From NCBI GenBank assembly GCA_914767715.1, contig OU612074.1:6215501-6279500 (forward strand): 64,000 nucleotides of DNA, read 5' to 3'. Origin of the DNA: Membranipora membranacea (Eukaryota > Bryozoa > Gymnolaemata > Cheilostomatida > Membraniporidae). The translations under genes and the position numbers were made by a program. Shown one piece after another: positions 1 through 13,300 of the stretch. Position 1 is the stretch's first letter. Every line of letters starts with the position of its first letter. The notes beneath the pieces were generated by a model. It searched no databases. It was not told the origin of the DNA and saw only the letters and a list, made by a program, of their open reading frames with translations.

Positions 1-120
1 CTCAACACTTACTAGTGATATGATTCTGGTTTAATAATTATCCTGATGGTTAGCTTTATCATGCAAGGGGGAGGGGGAAATCAGAAAAACAATGTACAAA
101 ATGCGAGAATTACGTGACAC

Positions 121-701
121 TCACATATCTGATTTGCAGGTTTCTAGACCACATTTGCTACATGCAGCCTTTTCATTGTCCCTTCTTGTTCTGCATTCAC
201 TCGCCACATTATAGTATGTTGCATTAGCAGCAACATATGCAGTTCTGTCTGCTCCTGCAGCCTCCTTGATAAGGTCCTTTGTATACCGTGTGACATCTGA
301 AAAGTAAATTTAACTTTGAACTTATTGTCAAAACAGTTGAAAGCTGATCAGCTGATGGCTCGGTATACATAATGAATACTCTCATAAAGCCCCAATATGT
401 TATTACATTCACAACAACACTTGGAAAGAGATAAAAAAGGATAAAATATTGTGTTAATTCTAAACCTCTCAGAGTGTTTTTATTCAGGTTTCTAAGTGAC
501 TGAGAAGCTCCACAAACCTCAAATTTTTCCCAAGACACAGTTACTACATTTGTACATAATACGATGAAAAAGAAACTGATTCAATGGGAAAATTGATATC
601 TTACCTCTCAGTGAGCGGTCATCCAAGTCTCTTAGTCTTACAGACAGCGAAGCTCCACAAAGTGCTGCCAAAAGAACAATTATTGTTAATACGCGAACCA
701 T
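121..701 (-). CDS. Small secreted four-cysteine protein (2 exons, 90 aa), unrecognised
   Basis: Coding exon 1 is 701-605 and coding exon 2 is 296-121. The donor (GTAAG at 604) and acceptor (TTTTCAG ending at 297) are both phase 1. Residues 1-20 form a hydrophobic signal peptide beginning MVRVLTIIVLLAAL. The mature part is basic and Ala-rich, with a potential N-glycosylation site at N57, an RR pair at 70-71, and four cysteines at 67, 78, 81 and 86 (spacing C-x10-C-x2-C-x4-C) just before the stop. Four even cysteines suggest two disulfides. A TATA-like element lies about 85 bp upstream of the ATG. I do not recognise the family; a secreted defence, venom-like or signalling peptide are all possible, and no function is assigned. 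The intron contains a decayed copy of part of exon 1, described separately. Confidence 0.62.
463..525 (-). pseudogene. Decayed partial copy of the signal-peptide exon inside intron 1
   Basis: On the minus strand this reads ...VCGASQSLRNLNKNTLRG followed by a weak GTTTAG donor. It matches the exon 1 tail LCGASLSVRLRDLDDRSLRG in order and spacing, including the donor position. No pyrimidine-rich acceptor precedes it, so it is probably a relic of a local duplication, not a used exon. Confidence 0.55.
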
Positions 702-783
702 TGTAACTGGTCCAGTGGATCAATCCAAGAACGGTGTTCTACTTGATCCTGATGGGTAATGACTGGTGAACCTGAGTGCTGTG

Positions 784-793
784 CTTTTATATG
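784..793 (-). promoter_or_regulatory. TATA box of the four-cysteine peptide gene
   Basis: CATATAAAAG on the minus strand, about 85 bp upstream of the ATG at 701. This predicts transcription starting around 755-765. Confidence 0.5.
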
Positions 794-801
794 ATTCAGT
801 C

Positions 802-1540
802 TCAACCACAAAACATCATATTATGAAGGTAGTTCCTGCTATGTGTCAATGAATTATGTACAAAAATATATTCTAGAATTCTATCATGGCGGCACATGAT
901 ATTAATTGCTATGGGTAAATTTTAAAGCTCATCATAGATATATTATATTGAAAAGTTTACACCAATCACCATTAATCATTAGCTGTAAAACCAATGTTAT
1001 CAGTTGTATCCTGTATAGCCCAAAGTACTCTATTGTCAAGAAACTTAGCCTAAGCATTTGCGAGCAGATCACAGTGGCATCATGATGACCATACGCTATA
1101 GATAGTTTTGCATTTGATGGTTCTCATAAAAGAGGAGGTCAAAACTTGATGTTTGATATTTGCTTGGTACATGCCATCCACACAAAAAAACCAGGCGCCC
1201 AGCAAATACTAGGCTCTGATGCATCAATTTCACAACGACTTCAGGAGCTATAGAATCATGGATATAGCATTAGGCAGAATATGGTTACAGGGCCATAGTA
1301 CAGAAAAATGGTAGGGTAGGCAAGGGATTGGGTCCAAAGCATCTACAGGAGCGGCGCTATGAGCAATTTAAGGCATAATAAGCACATTTAAATCTCAGAT
1401 GAGCTGTTTTGACATGGATTATTCAATTTTAGTGTTTGAGGCCACTGTATTGCCAGTGCCAGCCTGCCTCCCCTAGAACTACGGGCCTGGCTTAGCATCA
1501 ATTTGTGTTCCATCATTCGGTTTGGGCAACTAAATTGTGT
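802..1540. other. Intergenic, no feature seen
   Basis: AT-rich sequence upstream of the peptide gene. Only short open frames without signal peptides, splice context or recognisable domains occur here. Confidence 0.5.
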
Positions 1541-1549
1541 CGAAGAGGC

Positions 1550-2400
1550 GTGTCTGACTGAGTGGTTACCACCAATCGTTATCGTCACTTTTTATCAGGC
1601 AAGATAAACCTCTCTAAGACTGTGAAGAGAAAGTAATGTGTCACACTAACTTAATGAAAAGTTCATGAAACAGAATTACTAAAAGGTCAGTATTTTCTCC
1701 TCATCATTAATGGGGAACTCACAATCACATCGTTCTCAAATTTCATAATATTAGCAGCTACGGTTAGTTGAAAATTAACATCATTGTCAATAAAGTTTAG
1801 TGATCTGCAGAGGCAAATGTCGCGCTGTCACAAATGTGTAGTTATTTATCGGGTTCCTATTACCATTCAACACTTTATTGAGTATTTTATCTGTCTTTTA
1901 TTCTCATCGTATTATAACTTGACAACTTGACTTTACAAGTCCTGCTTAGCTTCTCCTCTCCTCAGCTCACTTACTAACAAACAGTACACTCACAAAAAAA
2001 TCGCCCAACCAAAACAAGTTATGTAATGTTAAAACAAAGGTGACCAAATATGGTTAAATCAGAAAATAAATGTTTACAGTATGTATGTGTATGTGTATGC
2101 TACCTGATGACTCAATGTACCATAAAACTCCACAAACAATGTCACCACAAAATCATAAAGATGGGTTTGTGACAGCTGCAGTGACCCATTCAATAATTAC
2201 ATCCTTTAGCACGAAAATTTTGGCCATGGATTTGCCTTGTTGTTCAATCTAGACTGGTTTTACTTCCTCAAACAGATTCAAAACAAGATAAACTTTCACA
2301 GAACTTGGTTGTTGTTTTCCCAGTATTTACATGAGGAAAAGTTTACCCTGAATTCTGCAAAAATTTCCTTATTCGCTATGTCAGTGGCACGCTGCCTTTG
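1550..2400. repeat. Degenerate direct duplication, copy A
   Basis: Three blocks at about 1550-1612, 1741-1830 and 2231-2400 recur in the same order in copy B. The last block is the best preserved, sharing AACTTTCACAGAACTTGGTT and neighbouring sequence. The non-matching spacers differ between copies, indicating old duplication with later insertions. Confidence 0.6.
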
Positions 2401-2574
2401 TGTGCAGGGAGCCCCAACAATGCAGCAGGAAGTTTGGTAATTAGTAGAAAACAGCAAACGCTTTTCAATGACAGCCATATCAGCCTATGCATGAGGAAAA
2501 AGATCACTTCTCAATGAAGAAAACAAGGAACGAGGTCAAAGTAAGATTAACGGCAACTCAATCGTGTCTGCTGC

Positions 2575-3425
2575 ATGTCCGACTGAGCGGTTACCATTAA
2601 TCGTTATTGTCACACTCTTTTTGTCGAGCAAGATGAACCGCGAAGAGATAGAAATGGGTTTTCTCTTTCTTTCTTCACACTAGGTCTTATTTGACCAACC
2701 TATTAAACCTAATGGGCCCCTCTAAGTGTGAGTATCTTGTGTGGGAAAGTGACCCTATACCCTTATCAACCGTTCCCCCCTACTCGACTTGGGGAATCTT
2801 TATACTGCTTGCATGCACACAGTTGACTTCCTGTATTTATGGTCCAAGCATTTCTGGCTAGGATGAATGGCTTGCCAGTGCCAAATCATGAATGATAGGC
2901 GGCGCAAGGAATCGAACTTTAATCGTCAGACCACTCCTGAGTACCTCACTGACTTGATGAGCAGCACATAAAGCAGTGGTTCTAAAAGGTGGATCTTTCT
3001 CTTTGAAGTTATACAGGCATTCACATCTTTCTCACATTTTATAAATGCTCTCATCACAATAATATTCTGCAATAAATATATGACAGCTACGGTCAGTTGA
3101 ACATTTACATAATTGACAACAAAGTTGAGAAATTTGTGGTGGCAAATATTGCTGCAGTGACCACTTCAAAAAATGACTTTCTTTACAATGAAAACTATGG
3201 TCTCAAATTTCAGATGTATGCATACCTCATACAATTTCTTGCTAATTATGTTGCTGTGTTGTCCAATATAGCTTTAATTTATTTCCTCAAGCCGATTCAG
3301 AATGAGATCAACTTTCACAGAACTTGGTTGTTGTTTTCCCAGTATTTCTACATGAGGAACTGTTTACCCTGAATTCTGCAAAATTTCCTCATTTGCTATG
3401 TCAGTGGTCTGCTGCACAAATTTCT
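2575..3425. repeat. Degenerate direct duplication, copy B
   Basis: Collinear with copy A: block 1 at about 2575-2640, block 2 at 3060-3160, block 3 at 3250-3425. The extra sequence between blocks 1 and 2 holds a SINE-like element, which explains part of the different spacing. Confidence 0.6.
2740..2945 (-). mobile_element. tRNA-derived SINE candidate (minus strand)
   Basis: The plus strand contains GGAATCGAAC (about 2910), the complement of a pol III B-box (GTTCGATTCC), preceded by GATAGGCGG. The same GATAGGCGG...GAATCGAAC arrangement recurs at about 14890. It lies between conserved blocks of the local duplication, as expected of an insertion. Confidence 0.4.
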
Positions 3426-3429
3426 CTGA

Positions 3430-5030
3430 AATTAGCTGACATTCTTGGTGAAGTTCAAACTTTGATCCAATTAGTAATCCACCATAAAAAAAATATTACA
3501 ACAGGCATTTCAACAAAACTAATATCAACTAAAACCTAGGTTATTTCATAGCCTTGATAATGTGATCCATGTGAGAATACGTGTGAGAAACTGTGAGAAA
3601 TCGTGTGGAAAAAATTTAGTTCTAGTTTTAATTTTCTAAATCTTTTGAATCAGATATCAGTTACCACTCATAGCAAAGAATAAATGGGATTTATCTGTAC
3701 TTGAAAATGTAAATCAATATATCTGGATCAACACACTTTGTATATTATTTCCTGTTAAAATGGCATGCTGAAAGTCAAGACCAAGACCTTATTGAAGTTG
3801 ATATAACTATACGACCAATACTAATGATAAAAATAATAATGTTTCTGTCCGTCTATGTATACAATGACTGCACCAAGGTGCGGCTTGGAAGAGGTTTTTT
3901 CTCTATACCGTATGGTCACGTATTGTAGCCGCGTGGCTCATGTCCATGAGTGGTTAAAACTTAGTCAAGCATACCGCGGTTATAATAAAGGCATTGTTTC
4001 CAAAAGCTAGAGGCAGGTGGCTAATGAGTGAACATACTTCCTCAGTTGTAACAAGCTAGCAGCGACTATCAATATCTCTTATTTTTATTAGCAATATCCA
4101 ACCAAAGAAGAGACATATAAAATTGTTGAGCTCAATGTATTGACCTTGTCAAGGTCAAGCAGTTGTTTGTCTCGTTACAACTATCACAAGAATATCATCA
4201 AAGTAGAAACGATCTGACAATTAAAAAAACAGTCAGCATTCTTCTTCTTCACCAGTCGATGCAACTTCTTATTATTATGGCAGACAGAAATGAATCAGAA
4301 TGTTTTGTTTTGAAGAAGTTTGTAGGACAGCTGACGGCTGTGGTCAGGTCTGTGCAGTGTGGTGGGAGGGCATCAGCATGTAACACATAGTGTGCACATT
4401 TCTTGATCATTATATTGCGTGGGCAGCTGAATATTGTGGTTCATTGACAATGGGCTTGCTGGTGTGATATGGCTAAAATATGTGTTTTGCCTCCTAGATT
4501 TATCCAGGCCTGTTCACCAACAAGCCCCCCCAATACGTGACCTTACGGTAGTAACAAATAGGTTTCCAAGTTGTTGGTGTCAATTTTCAACCAGAGAGAG
4601 AGAAAGTGAAAATTATGCCAATAAATTATTAAAAATACAAAAATATGTATCAAATAGGTAGCTGTCTGATTAGAAAATCATTTAAAACGGATGAGACAGC
4701 CACAACAATAATTAGTTGAGAAATGCTCAACAAACTCGATCTCGCCATAGGACCAGCAGCATTTTGTAATAATGTCAGTTTGAGTTTGACAGTATATGAT
4801 TCATGTACCATCCAGCATAAATTTTCATATTTCATCACATACGCAGAACCGAGTTCCTACAAAAACAAATAAGCCAGAAAAAAAATTTTCCCCTAGAGAT
4901 GATGCTATCAAAACCAGCTTATTTCACAATGTGTCAACCTCAAAATACTTGCCAACTTTCAAACAGAGCGATATTTGGCAATATTCCGCCATTGTTTGTT
5001 TCCTTGCCAGTTTGCGTAGAGTTGAACATT
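3430..5030. other. Intergenic, no gene seen
   Basis: About 1.6 kb with only short open frames lacking splice context or recognisable motifs. No RNA gene or transposon identified. Confidence 0.45.
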
Positions 5031-5039
5031 AGATATAGC

Positions 5040-6170
5040 AGTTTAGATTAGATAGCAGTTTATTGGTAAACCCGCCAAAGACAGTTTACAATTGTTTAAA
5101 AAGGCTCTGTGATTGTAATGGCATATCATTTAAAAATTTGATACTCCTAGGTATAAAACTACAAAAAAATCTTAATTTTTGGCATCCTGTATGATTTCCT
5201 GCAAAAAGAGTAGCACTGGTTAAAAGTATAGGTATCAAAATTTATAAAATTGTTAGCAGTATTTTCAATCCTACTACACACTAAGAAGTTGGCATTCTTA
5301 AAAAATAGATGGAGTAGTTTTTCTCTATTACCCTGAGTGACTGAAAAATACAATAACTCAATGTTATACATAAAAATGGGTATTATCAAAGTTTCTATAA
5401 AATCTTGTTTTTGTGACTTAGAGGGATTAAACTGTTTAAATCTAGAAAAAACAATAAAACCTTGTTCTGAGCTTTTTATAGGTATAGCTAGTGTTTTCAT
5501 GCCACTTTAAGTCATGGCTAAAAATGTACCTAAATACTAAAAATGCTCCGCTTTCTCAATGGGTTAACTATTTATAAAAAGATAATCATAAATGGCATAT
5601 GTTCTGCTAAAGCTCAGAACTATCTCCTTTGATTAAAAGGTTAACTGATCTGCATTGTTCTGAAAATTGTTATTCTGCATCAAAATAAAATTCATTATCT
5701 GCTTTAAAATTTAAGAGTCCAACAATAGCCATATCATCAGCGCATTCAAAAAGTTTGATGTCGTCATGTCCTGCGAATAAAATCTGTGTATATAGAAAAA
5801 AGAACAGGGGAAAAAACACACCCTTGAGGGCACCCTATATTACAAGATAAAACATCAGACTTACTGTCACCAACTCGAACATATTGTTGCCTATCTTTGG
5901 GAAAAGCAGAAATAAAAGAGATAATATATTTGGGCACATTACGATCTCTTAGGTTATCTAATAAAATATTTGGCCCAATAGTATTAAAAGCTGATGTAAA
6001 ATCTACAAAAGAACTCAAGCATATGCATTTGGTTTCCTTAAATGCAATCGTAAAAAGTAGTCCAAAGAAATACAAGCATCCTTAGTGCTTTTGTCTTTTC
6101 TATATGCAAATTGATTTTCATCCAAAGATAAAATAGATAAAAGTCGAGCTTTGATGATCTGCCCACAGGT
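5040..6170 (-). mobile_element. Non-LTR retrotransposon relic A (reverse transcriptase, broken)
   Basis: Read on the minus strand. From 6075 the frame encodes reverse transcriptase palm motifs: VDFTSAFNTI, then GCPQGCVFSPVLFSIYT. A frameshift near 5775 leads to ECADDMAIVG, where CADD stands at the catalytic YADD position. The C-terminal thumb/connection part is at 5500-5159 (IPIFMYNIELLYFSVTQ). The order PQG - ADD - thumb and the motif wording fit jockey/CR1-like LINEs. There is no endonuclease, and several frameshifts and stops are present, so this is a dead 5'-truncated copy. The 3' end is near 5040. Confidence 0.75.
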
Positions 6171-6778
6171 TTTCATAACAATATGTCTGTATCAATGGCA
6201 GCATGGGTAATAAAAATCAAACTAAAAGGATAAAATTAGCTTGGAGAGTAACACCAGGACATTAAATGGTACATCATCTGCAATATTTACTGAGCATTAA
6301 GAAGTCTTAAACCTTGTTGTTATCATTTGTCTGTGATGTTTACTAACAGCCCTAAACGCTCCAAACGCATGCGGTTTTATTTTCATTTCAATGCTGTTCC
6401 TGTCTTGTACACTCATTGTCTTTGACTAGTTGATCAGATGATGCAGCTTTTTGAATGGTTCATTGTTCGTACAACCAGCCAGCTATCAAATACAATATTT
6501 GCAAGTTCAGCTAGTCGTTTGCCAACATATTATTTACATTAAACCTAGCTTAAGTGATTCAGCCAGATAGCACCTTGTTGTGCAAGCCAAACGAAGTTAC
6601 AATTTAACTAACTTACTAAGTTGGAGTTATTCTTCCTTGTATCATAATAGAATGATGGTAAGCGAGGGTGATCGACTGCTCATCCAATTTTACAGCAATG
6701 AAAAGCTTTGAATACTCACTGTGATTCATTGTTTACTATCAATTTTCGAAAAAGTAAGTTCAATCAAATATATCACAA

Positions 6779-6842
6779 TGGATGGACGGACGGACGGACG
6801 GACGGACGGACGGACGGACGGACGGACGGACGGATGGATGGA
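6779..6842. repeat. GGAC/GGAT tetranucleotide microsatellite
   Basis: A run of GGAC units, about 13, bordered by GGAT variants. It sits at the 3' end of relic B and probably derives from its tail. It gives open frames on both strands that are not genes. Confidence 0.9.
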
Positions 6843-8000
6843 TTTTATTACTATCACTGACAGCACTATTAAAAGAAAAAATGAGTCTTGAAATACAGTG
6901 TAATTGCTGGCACTTTGAATCAGCAAGAAAAAGCGAAGACACTTGGAATAAAAAATCAAATCTCTGTCTAAAAAAGTATTTCGTTTAAAATAAGAGTGAT
7001 ATGACGCAGAAAACAGTCTCTCCCCAGTGATCTTCTATGTTTTACTGTACGGTATCTGCCAGATGGACATTTACTCAACAAATCATTGATGAAATGGTCC
7101 TCATCGTGAATAACGCGTAAGGCCAGTGTTCGTGTCTGATTGTCCATCATGGTATAAATGTCGGGATGTTCAATGCCTACAACTTAATAGCGTCCTTGAA
7201 AGTTTTACACAGGCGTTGCTTGTCAGCAGCATACAAGCTTTTAAAAATAATGGGTAAGCAATAGGAGATTCGTGATACAATAAAACTTTTAAAAAGCATA
7301 TTTGGTAGTGATTTAGAGCTTAAAAATACAAAATTCCTGACTATATACATCCTTTGAGAGGCGGTTGAAACTATACCATCCACATGATCATTAAAACGCA
7401 GCTTATCGACAACTAATACATCAAGATATTTAACTTTATCACTAAAAGCAATAGCAGTATCATTTAAAACAAGTGTAGCGGTAGAAGGTTTTACATATTG
7501 GGTGGATAGCATCATTTCCTGGGTCTTAGTAGGTTTAGTAAAAGATTTAAATCAGCACATTGTTTAGCAATTCTATATATTTCATCAAAATAGGAGTTGA
7601 GATCTGATTGATTAGCTATGCAGCCTATGATGCAGGTGTCATCTGCGTACTTTATTATTGTAACATTACTCAGGTTTGAGGTAATCCGATTTGTATATAT
7701 GGAGAACAAAAGCGGAGACAGACAGCAGCCCTGGGGGGTGCCAGTGTTCATTATAATAGCATTTGAAGTTTTACCATCAACAACAGTTCTTTGCACTCTG
7801 TTAGATAAGAAGCTGTAGATCCACTCAGTGACATTGGAGTCAAGATGAGTAAGCTGCGAGATAAGATCAGGAACATGTATAGTGTTAAAGGCCGGTGAAA
7901 AGTCTAAGAAGAGACATCTAGCATAGTGTGAAGCCTTCTGGTCAAAAGAGCTGGTGACAATGGACCTACATTGTAGCAAGAGTTGGGGCTACTGCAGCCA
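6779..8000 (-). mobile_element. Non-LTR retrotransposon relic B (RT to 3' tail)
   Basis: Minus strand. 7979-7512 encodes RT palm motifs (LFLDFSPAFNTI, GTPQGCCLSPLLFSIYT and an intact YADDTCIIG). A frameshift near 7515 leads to 7515-7177 with the thumb region (SFIVSRISYCLPIIFK). A separate frame at 7150-6968 gives the extreme C-terminus (GRDCFLRHITLILNEILF). The 3' UTR runs to about 6845 and ends in a CCGT/CCAT tetranucleotide array, which looks like the element's own tail. No endonuclease domain is recognisable upstream of 8000. The LINE is dead because of frameshifts. Confidence 0.78.
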
Positions 8001-8399
8001 TATGTTTGAAATTAATGCTTAGAGTTTTCATTCATCTCAATATAATTAGGAAAAATTAGTCATGGGGGGGGGGATGTGGGTAAGTTCTTGATAACTAGAG
8101 TCACTATGAGAGGTATTGCGTTTAAACCAACTTTTATAATAATTGTCTAACAATGCTTGATCAGATCTACCAAGATGGTGTTCTGCATCTCCGGAAACAA
8201 AGCTGCACCGCAAGGAGTTGATGTGGAGAGCTCGTGCCAGGAAACAATTGTAGAATTGCGAGATTCTGTGTCTGTCCGCATTACACATTGGCTACGCAAC
8301 AATCAAACTGAATTTTATGACACATTTAGGAACCAAGAGATTCATATCAGGAACACAGGCCAAGACAGACCACAGTCTCTACAATCGATTTGATAATTT

Positions 8400-10300
8400 G
8401 ATTGGCTGAGTTTGATTTGCTAAGCAGCGACATACTTACTGATGTGCATAGGACGTTACCCCTCAGCTACATATCTTAAATCCAATTATTTTGATTGAAT
8501 GCCTTGAAATTTGGATATGTTGCTAGATAACATAGACAATAGATCATTGTATGATTGAATTTTGAACAGTTGTGTTGTAGCCATATCTTTTTGTATCTAT
8601 TGTTGTGGGCAGCAAACAAACTTTGTGAGAGAAACAGTTGATAATTCATCAAATTACCCCTAGCATGGGTGGTAAACAAGTTTTTGTCAAGTTTTTGTCA
8701 CAATCATCACATCACATAAATGATTCTGTTCTCAAAATTATGATTGAGAATTTTTGTCAAATTCTCCAATGCCCTTACCTACTCGTTGCAATAGAACTAT
8801 ATTGTCTGGTAGCGTCACAATGCGCTTACACCTGTAAATGTTGTCGCCACTTTTGATTGTTAGGGAGAGGTATCTAGATCAAGTTTAATCATGTTTGCCA
8901 GCTTTTTGTCTCGATCCCATCCCACATCCAGGTGGACGGAGGCTCTGAAGTTAAAATATGATTGAAAACATTCTAGGTTTCGCAATGAACATTACTTGGA
9001 TGGTAGGTTGGATGGTATTTGTTTTTATTTGGCATCGCTTGCATCTACCATTGTGACCAACGACTAGAATTAAACTTGTTATAGGAAAGGTTTGGCAATG
9101 TGATATGAAAACAGACTTCTTCTGTTTGGAATTTTCGTCCAAAACAAGGTTTTCCTTTTTGAGCACACCCTTACTAATACCTTACAACAAATCATTTATG
9201 GCAAATTCCAAATCTCAACCAACGCTCCATAGACATAAGAAATACGCATGAGCTATTGATTTATTTCGATGACAGAAGTAACTGTTAACTGACCCATCAT
9301 AGTCCAGGGTCCATCCGGACTCACAATCTACCGTGTTACAAATTAGGAGCTCATCTTGACACAGCCACCTCCCTAGCCCTCTGTTGTTCTTACTTTGAGT
9401 TTGCCATTTAGCAACAAAGATGGCCTACATTTAACTGCATACTATTTGACAACCACGAAGAGGTGCATACTGATACTTTTAAAAAGACAAAACCTCAATC
9501 TGAGTTGTTCGCCATCAGTTTAATTTAATCCTACCAAGCACGGCTCCAGGCCTGTATCGCCTCTGCAATTTGATTGTTTATACCTGTCAACACCAGCCAT
9601 TATTTACATATTGGATTCTATTATCAACCGTGACACGCGACAAGGTTGGTTTTGTGGATTGGATTAACCATGTGAACATCCTAATTAAAATGATTTTTAT
9701 CTCTCATGATAAGCTAAGTAAATTTTGATCGATTGCTGTAAATTAGCGGCTGGACAACATTTTGCCTGTTTCAGACCTATCAACTTCTTTGTTCATTAAA
9801 CCTATACGGCGCAATTTAAGCATTATTTAAAAACTTCATCACTGATATGACACTTTGAAGTGTGATAAGATCGGATACAAACAATGAATGATGACTTCCT
9901 AAAAGGCGTGTCCCTCATCTATTTAGCAAGCTGCACTTGTCTTTTGAAAACATAACATCTTGTAAGACTTGAGGGTAAGTTTCAATTTCAAGGAAATAGT
10001 TTAATTCTTTTTCCTTTTGATTAATCCAAATTCTTGTCAACTGTCCAAATATTGCTCTTGCATTTTTATATGTTATACTTTCAGAAGCAGCTAATAGGAA
10101 CATAGTCAAGTGCTTTTGACCATATTTTGAAGGATTAATGTGTTGTTTGGGGTTACCTTATTGTCTAAATTAAAATTAATGTCTGCCAAAATAGCTTCCT
10201 TATAATACTGTAAGCTTTGAAGGTAACACTCTCATGGTGCCACCTTCTTATCAGAGATAAAGGAATAGCATGCCGTTTCCTCTGCTTCTGATATTTTAGG
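8400..10300. other. Intergenic, no gene seen
   Basis: AT-rich sequence with scattered short frames only. No signal peptide, domain, RNA gene or repeat family recognised. Confidence 0.45.
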
Positions 10301-10383
10301 ACCAGAATTCTGACTTCAGCTACCATTTTCTCAAAGGTAACTGATTAGTACAGGTAGCTGTCAGAGGTAAAGCCTATAGCAAG

Positions 10384-13300
10384 ATGGATCATCACTTTCT
10401 ACAAGCTGCAATGCTGTTCCTGTAAGTTATGCTTTCATTCAAGACAATATGTTTGTATGTTTCGAAACGAATTTAATGTCAAGGGAAATTAGAATATATT
10501 ATTGCAGTGTGTTTTTATTGACCCGCATGAGAATTCGCACAACACACTGGCCAGAATTGTTTTTCTGTTCTTAGAATTGACAACGTAATGTTTTGTAAAG
10601 TGCACTGAATACTTTGGATTATTAGTGTTTGTGTTATTCTCATTTGATATTGGGTCACTAGCCTTATCAGTAAGACCCTTTTTTGTTTCAAAGAAAACAA
10701 AAAAGGGGTTTTTGAAATAGGATACAAAAATCAGTAAGAGGGTGGACAATTTCTAATTCCATTTGTTGATCTGAATGCTCACACAGACTGTTGAAAATAA
10801 AAGTGCGGGGTGTCACATAAGATAAAGTGACCTTGACCTTGTATTATTAGGATGGTGACAATGGCTCACTGTGCTGTGAAGTTTACAGACATACAGGAGA
10901 GTTACTTCGAGGAACAGAGAAACAGAGAGAGGCTATCTAATGGTGGAGCGTCTTCATATCGGGGTAACAACAACGGCAACAATAACATCAACGGAGAAGG
11001 AGGTAACTTTGCTGTTTGGATATTTTGTTGTTGTTGTTGTTAATGTTTTTTTAATGCTTTTTGTTGTTGTTGTTCTTGTGTATTGTTGTTCGGGTACAAG
11101 TTAGAGAGTAAGAGTAAAATCTTGCCTTTATGAGATTGCTGGAAAAAGTCTAATTAAAGGCTGGCGAACAATTCAGCTGTGTTGCTTAGTTTGAACTCTA
11201 ACCTTAGCTTGCTGAATTTGATGTTAGCTAACCTTGCCTCACTATCTAGCTAGCTTGACTAAACACTAGATACTGTTTACTCCTGAAAGATAGATGAAAA
11301 AGTAAAGAGAGACAATAATGTGTGTTCTCACGAAACAATTTAGTCCCAATAGACCTGCAGACCTCAGCAATAGTTTTGTAAATGAAAAATGCGCTTGGAC
11401 CCAACTTCTGCCTATTTAGTCCTCTCAAGCAATTTCATTTCAAGTTGGCATGGGATAATAGTTGGAATAGAGAAACAGGATCAGCTGTCACATGCCAGGA
11501 TTATTGTAGCTCAAAATTTGGCCATCTTTCTTGAATAATTTGACAGACATATCTAGATAAGGGGTTCGTACATTAGTGTTTGGCACAAAAAAAAACTTAA
11601 CGGAATAATCACGGTGCGAAAACAGCCATTATCTCTGAAACTCCCTATGATGATCATACCCCTAACAAAGTGGCTAACTCATACCTCAGATTATTTTTTA
11701 CTGGAGGAGAAGTTGTCTTGTTTATTACATATCATGTCATATTATGTTTTCGTTGATTCAAAGCCAAACGGTGAATGCAGAAACGATAAAATTCCCATTT
11801 CTCAAATATGACACAAAATAATGAGGCCGCGATGGTGAAAAATTATTGTGCAAAACAATGTCTGTTTGGTTAACTTTATGGAGCCAACTTCAGGATTATG
11901 ATACAGAAAAGAAATAAAAAATTTAAAAATGATAGCAACCAGTCTCTTTAGATTAACATTATCGCCAGAGTAGTCTATCAAAACAGGAAGTGTACAAGCC
12001 CTATCTCGCAATCAATCATTATCATAATGATGACAACTTGCCGTATTTCTTGACAGGTCTCGTGTTGTCTTCTGTTCTGAAACATGCTAATTAGCACATA
12101 CTATTTTTATTTTCATATCCTTTTACAAATGGAAGTAACCAACTAATTTGCACATAAATTATGTTATGTAAGAAAATCAACAGTAAAACAAAATAATTCT
12201 ATCAATCAAATATGCAATACATCATTATTCTAATATGAGCTGTTAAACCCTTAAATATCCACTTAAAAATTGAAATAAATTATGTTTTGTTGGCATTCTG
12301 ATCCCAATTGTTGTGAAACTTTACTTCCAAATACACTTGTCAATCAAATGGGGATTTAAGAAGATTAAAATTGTTCCTAAAATGCAAAACTTATTCGGTT
12401 TCTCTCTTTTTGATAGATAGCGGGAATTCTAATGGTAATTGCTTTGGAAATTGTGCGGATAACAACGCAGGTAACCACAACGGAAATAATAACATCAACT
12501 CAAGAGGTTAGTGTCACACTTGTCATCCTTTCTGTAGCGGACATTGCTCTGCAACGCCGCCAACGCCCAAAGTAAATCTACCAATAATATAATGACCGGA
12601 AAGCATTTAATAATAGGGTGAACCAATTCGTTTGTCTCTGCGGTTAACAATAATCGAATGCACTTGGCTAGTGAGACAATTGTCCTGAGGTTCTCCTTTT
12701 CAACATTGGTCTGTGAAAGCTAGCAGGGACATTATATAACAATGAAGTACAGAGGTGCTTTGGGCCGAGACTGCTTTTTACGGCAACTGATTCTCACACT
12801 GAATTTAAATATACTTTTTTAACTTTTTCAACAGAGAATTATTTTTCTGTGTTTTTGTCTTTTACTAGTGGCAGTGTCTTCACCGAATTTCATGGCTTGT
12901 TTGTCAATGTTTTTAATAATTCCATCTATCCGTATCTTGATTGTTACATTGTTTCTAGCTTGTACTAATTTTAATTGAGGGCTTGTCTTGATTTCAGATA
13001 CGGGTAACAAGAATGGGAATTGCTTTGGAAACTGTGTTGGCAACCACCTAGGGAATAACAATGGCAACAACAATGCTGATAGCCGAAGTAAGTGTAACAA
13101 TATCATCACTAGCAGTAGGTGTAATAATATCAGCGCTTAGAGTAAGTGTAACAAAAGAGAGATGCATGAGTTGGATATTTAAACATCTGTATAGAGGCTA
13201 CTGTTTGTATTTCGAATCGATAATCATCACGATTTTGAAAACTGTACAGAACTGGTAGGAAGAATAAGTAGGTTACCAACAATATTGGTACGCCAAACCC

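Noticed and set aside
3890-3980. Possible tRNA or SINE head (GTAGCCGCGTGGCTCATG)
   Set aside because: No B-box and no foldable acceptor stem found.
8046-8288. 80-codon minus-strand frame upstream of LINE B
   Set aside because: Could be further LINE coding sequence, but no endonuclease or RT motif is visible, so it is not included in the element.
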